Assembly: GCF_014649335.1 (NCBI RefSeq)
Contig: NZ_BMSV01000007.1
Location: 42,654-106,653, forward strand
Direction of reading: 5' to 3'
Source of the DNA: Streptomyces roseolilacinus
GTDB taxonomy: Bacteria > Actinomycetota > Actinomycetes > Streptomycetales > Streptomycetaceae
DNA length: 64,000 nt
The position numbers and the translations under genes are program-made. The notes under the pieces are model-generated. The model worked only from the letters and a program-made list of their open reading frames with translations, made no database searches and was not told the origin of the DNA. Position 1 is the first letter of the stretch, and each line of letters starts with the position of its first letter. Shown here piece after piece: positions 61,337 to 64,000 of this stretch.

Positions 61337-63177
61337 GCCGCCCCGCCCGTCCCGCCCCCGGGCCCCGCGGCCCCGGCACGCCCGCCGCGCCCGTCCCGGA
61401 GCGGTCGCTGGACTTCCGCCGCTCCGGGCTGCGCCTGCTGCGCGTCTTCGCCCCCGAACGCGCCCTGCTGCTGGGGTCCCTCGCCGCGGCCGTCGCGTAC
61501 GTCGCCCTGGCCGTCCTCATCCCCAAGCTCCTCGGCGACGCCACCGACCTGGTGGTGTCCGGGGCGCGCACGGCCGGCGGGGCGGACTTCGGGGCCGTCG
61601 CCGACGTCCTCGGGCTGGTCCTCGCCGTGGCCGCCGCCTCCGCCGCGTTCGCCTGGCTCCAGGCGCGCCTGGTCATGACCGCCGTCCACCGCGCCGGGCA
61701 CCGGCTGCGCGCCCGGGCGCAGGCCAAGCTGTCCCGGCTGCCGCTCGCCCACCTCGACCGGCAGCCGCGCGGCGAGGTCCTCAGCCGGCTCACCCACGAC
61801 GTCGACAACGTCACCCAGACCATGCAGCAGGCGTTCATCCCGATGACCCGCGCCCTGCTCACGGTCCTCGGCGTGCTGGCGATGATGACCTGGATCTCAC
61901 CGCTGCTCGCCCTGGTCGCGGTGGGCACCGTGCCCGTGTCGGTGTTCGCCGCCGCCCGCATCGGCAAGCGCGCCCAGCCGCAGTTCGTCCGCCAGTGGGC
62001 GGTCACCGGCAAGCTCAACGGGCACGTCGAGGAGATGTACTCCGGCCACGCCGAGGTGCGGGCCTTCGGCCGGGGCCGGGAGGCCGTGGAGACGTTCGAC
62101 GCCCTCGGCGACGACCTGTACCGGGCGAGCTTCCGCGCCCAGTTCGTCTCCGGGCTCATCCAGCCCGCCATGGCGTTCGTCGGCAACCTCAACTACGTCC
62201 TCGTCGCCGTCGTCGGCGGGCTGCGGGTGGCCTCCGGGACGCTGTCCATCGGCGACGTGCAGGCCTTCGTGCAGTACTCCTACGAGTTCAACGGCCCGGT
62301 CAACCAGATCGCCGCCATGGCGAACCTCCTCCAGTCCGCCGTCGCCTCCGCCGAGCGCGTCTTCGACCTGCTCGACGCCGAGGAGGAGTCCCCGGACCCC
62401 GCGCCCGCCGGCACCGGCGCGCCCCCGGCCCGCCGGGCCGGGCACGTCGCCTTCGACCGCGTCTCCTTCCGCTACGACCCGGCGAAGCCCCTCATCGAGG
62501 ACCTGTCCCTCACCGTCGAACCCGGCCGCACCGTCGCCATCGTCGGTCCGACCGGCGCGGGCAAGACCACCCTGGTCAACCTCCTCATGCGGTTCCACGA
62601 GACGACCGGCGGCCGCATCCTCGTCGACGGCACCGACGTCACCGCCCTCTCCCGCGACGAGCTGCGCTCCGGCATCGGCATGGTCCTCCAGGACACCTGG
62701 CTGTTCGGCGGCACGATCGCCGAGAACATCGCGTACGGCGTCCCCGGCGACGTGCCCCGGGAGCGGATCGTCGAGGCGGCCATGGCCACCCACGCCGACC
62801 GGTTCGTCCGCACCCTGCCCGACGGCTACGACACGGTCCTCGACGAGGACGGCGCCGGGCTCAGCGCGGGCGAGAGACAACTGGTCACCATCGCGCGGGC
62901 GTTCCTCACCGAGCCGTCCGTCCTCGTCCTCGACGAGGCGACCAGCGCCGTCGACACCCGCACCGAGGTGCTGATCCAGCGGGCCATGGCGTCCCTGCGC
63001 GCGGGCCGCACCTCCTTCGTCATCGCCCACCGCCTCTCCACGATCCGCGACGCCGACGTGATCCTGGTGATGGAGGCCGGACGCATCGTCGAACAGGGCA
63101 CGCACGAGGAGCTCCTGGCGGCCGGCGGCGCCTACGCCCGGCTGTACGCGGCGCAGTTCGAGCGGGCCGCCGCCTGA
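61333..63177 (+). CDS. ABC exporter half-transporter with consensus Walker B
   Basis: A 614-residue ABC exporter subunit. Six membrane segments (ALLLGSLAAAVAYVALAVL, LLTVLGVLAMMTWISPLLALV) form the first half. The ATPase domain has Walker A GPTGAGKTT near residue 405, an unusual signature GLSAGERQLVTIARAF, and Walker B VLVLDEATSAVD with the catalytic Glu at about 535. It pairs with the preceding subunit; together they form one heterodimer with one competent and one degenerate site, as in BmrC/BmrD and TM287/288. The cargo is unknown; the SoxR-type promoter suggests a redox-active small molecule. Confidence 0.93.
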   Translation: MSRPARPAPGPRGPGTPAAPVPERSLDFRRSGLRLLRVFAPERALLLGSLAAAVAYVALAVLIPKLLGDATDLVVSGARTAGGADFGAVADVLGLVLAVAAASAAFAWLQARLVMTAVHRAGHRLRARAQAKLSRLPLAHLDRQPRGEVLSRLTHDVDNVTQTMQQAFIPMTRALLTVLGVLAMMTWISPLLALVAVGTVPVSVFAAARIGKRAQPQFVRQWAVTGKLNGHVEEMYSGHAEVRAFGRGREAVETFDALGDDLYRASFRAQFVSGLIQPAMAFVGNLNYVLVAVVGGLRVASGTLSIGDVQAFVQYSYEFNGPVNQIAAMANLLQSAVASAERVFDLLDAEEESPDPAPAGTGAPPARRAGHVAFDRVSFRYDPAKPLIEDLSLTVEPGRTVAIVGPTGAGKTTLVNLLMRFHETTGGRILVDGTDVTALSRDELRSGIGMVLQDTWLFGGTIAENIAYGVPGDVPRERIVEAAMATHADRFVRTLPDGYDTVLDEDGAGLSAGERQLVTIARAFLTEPSVLVLDEATSAVDTRTEVLIQRAMASLRAGRTSFVIAHRLSTIRDADVILVMEAGRIVEQGTHEELLAAGGAYARLYAAQFERAAA

Positions 63178-63309
63178 CCGCCCGGCACGGCGGGGGGACG
63201 CACGTCACACCCGCCGCCCGGCCGTCCGGCGAACCGGGGGGCCGGCGGGCGCGTCGGACAGGACGAGGGGGCGCGCACCGCGCGTGCCGGGGCGACGGGA
63301 GGGCTCGTG

Positions 63310-63990
63310 ATGCGGGGCTGGACGCGCGGACTGGTGCCGGGCACGCGGCGGGGGCAGCGGCGGCTGGCGCAGGGCGTGATGCTGGCTTGCGTCCTGGCGC
63401 TCGCGCCGGCGACCTGGCTGCACACCAGCACCGCCGGCAGCCTGCGCACCGCCGCCGACGTACCGGCCCGCGACGTGGCCGTGGTGTTCGGCGCCGGCCT
63501 GTGGAAGGGCCGCCCCACCCCGTACCTGGCGCACCGGCTCGACACGGCCGCCGAGCTGTACCGCACGGGCAAGGTGAAGGTCGTCCTCGTCACCGGCGAC
63601 AACAGCCGCGCCGACTACGACGAGCCGGACGCCATGCGCGCGTACCTCGTCGAGCGCGGCGTGCCCGGCACGCGGATCGTCAACGACCACGCCGGCTTCG
63701 ACACCTGGGACTCCTGCGTCCGCGCCAAGCGGATCTTCGGCGTCGACCGGGCCGTCCTCGTCACCCAGGGCTTCCACGTCCGGCGGGCGGTCGCCCTCTG
63801 CCGCGCGGCCGGCGTCGAGTCGTACGGCGTCGGGGTCGCCGAGCCGCACGACGCGGTCTGGTACTACGGCGGGGTCCGCGAGCTGGCCGCCGCGGGGAAG
63901 GCCGCCGCGGACGTGGTCCTGCGGCCGGACCCGGTCTTCCTCGGCCGGCAGGAGACCGGCGTCACCGAGGCCCTCGCGTCGGCCGGCTGA
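63310..63990 (+). CDS. SanA/ElyC-type DUF218 membrane protein
   Basis: A 226-residue protein with an N-terminal hydrophobic segment (AQGVMLACVLALAPATWL, about residues 20-38) and a DUF218/SanA domain. VAVVFGAGLWKGRPTPYLAHRL, VLVTGDNSRADYDEPDAM, DHAGFDTWDSCVRAK and LVTQGFHVRRAVALCRAAG are family segments. SanA-like proteins affect envelope barrier function and vancomycin sensitivity, but the biochemical activity is unknown. ATG 63310 with GGGAGGG at 63297-63303 is preferred over GTG 63307. The last bases of the window are non-coding. Confidence 0.9.
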   Translation: MRGWTRGLVPGTRRGQRRLAQGVMLACVLALAPATWLHTSTAGSLRTAADVPARDVAVVFGAGLWKGRPTPYLAHRLDTAAELYRTGKVKVVLVTGDNSRADYDEPDAMRAYLVERGVPGTRIVNDHAGFDTWDSCVRAKRIFGVDRAVLVTQGFHVRRAVALCRAAGVESYGVGVAEPHDAVWYYGGVRELAAAGKAAADVVLRPDPVFLGRQETGVTEALASAG

Positions 63991-64000
63991 GCCCCCCCCC

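Overview
The window is a gene-dense, very GC-rich stretch of actinobacterial chromosome and reads as core Streptomyces sequence. The evidence is the strong third-position GC in every gene, frequent GTG starts, almost complete absence of TTA codons, a CIRCE-controlled hrcA-dnaJ2 pair, a 218-residue zinc-ribbon/TerB-like protein, a DUF6243-type small protein, a class F sortase and a zinc-uptake operon that includes zur. About 54 protein genes are supported, plus two short leader ORFs. I see no tRNA, rRNA, CRISPR array, insertion sequence, prophage or plasmid gene. Mobile DNA is not evident.

Layout. 1-10.5 kb: the 3' part of leuS, a membrane-anchored coiled-coil protein, degV, comEA-comEC, a small acidic protein, holA and, convergently, rpsT. 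10.7-16.2 kb: lepA, a long-chain acyl-CoA synthetase with a palindromic operator, and hemW. 16.2-17.7 kb (minus): DUF3097 and an MBL-fold hydrolase. 17.8-25.6 kb: CIRCE-hrcA-dnaJ2, a nitronate monooxygenase-like gene, rsmE, HIT, rnz, an adenine-deaminase-type deaminase and a PfkB kinase. 25.7-31.2 kb: phoH-ybeY-CNNM/CBS protein-YjbR, a lipoprotein with a possible Shine-Dalgarno switch, a catalytically degenerate cytidine deaminase homologue, and era. 31.2-32.6 kb (minus): a leaderless-secretion (no signal peptide) M4 protease followed by its emfourin-type inhibitor. 32.7-35.7 kb: a Leu-rich leader peptide and attenuator, leuA, and the TerB-like gene. 35.7-42.4 kb: ferredoxin/NADP reductase (minus), recO-uppS (plus), then zur, znuB, znuC, znuA (minus) with two Zur boxes at znuA. 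42.5-48.7 kb: glyS, DUF6243, dus, a structured intergenic element with a classical terminator, and ppdK. 49.2-52.1 kb: an ArsR-type regulator, a Tat-exported PhoX/DUF839 protein (minus) and a VOC protein. 52.2-56.3 kb (minus): the nitrite-reductase operon (FAD oxidoreductase-nirB-nirD) behind a GlnR-like site. 56.4-64 kb: a TSUP permease, a secreted sortase-substrate-like protein with its class F sortase (minus), then an FMN reductase plus heterodimeric ABC exporter behind a SoxR-like box, and a SanA/ElyC-family protein.

How it works together. Most genes are housekeeping (translation, replication, tRNA/rRNA modification, ribosome and heat-shock quality control). Layered on these are sensor-driven modules, each readable from its operator: zinc (Zur), nitrogen (GlnR), redox-active compounds (SoxR), leucine (attenuation) and heat (HrcA). 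The most interesting candidates are the SoxR-box FMN reductase/ABC exporter operon (58.9-63.2 kb), the structured RNA between dus and ppdK, the single in-frame TTA codon in comEA (possible bldA control of a DNA-uptake operon), the leuA attenuator, the M4 protease/emfourin pair and the dead cytidine deaminase. A recurrent promoter layout, a hexamer ending 7-8 nt before the start codon, suggests leaderless transcripts for many genes and was used to choose starts.
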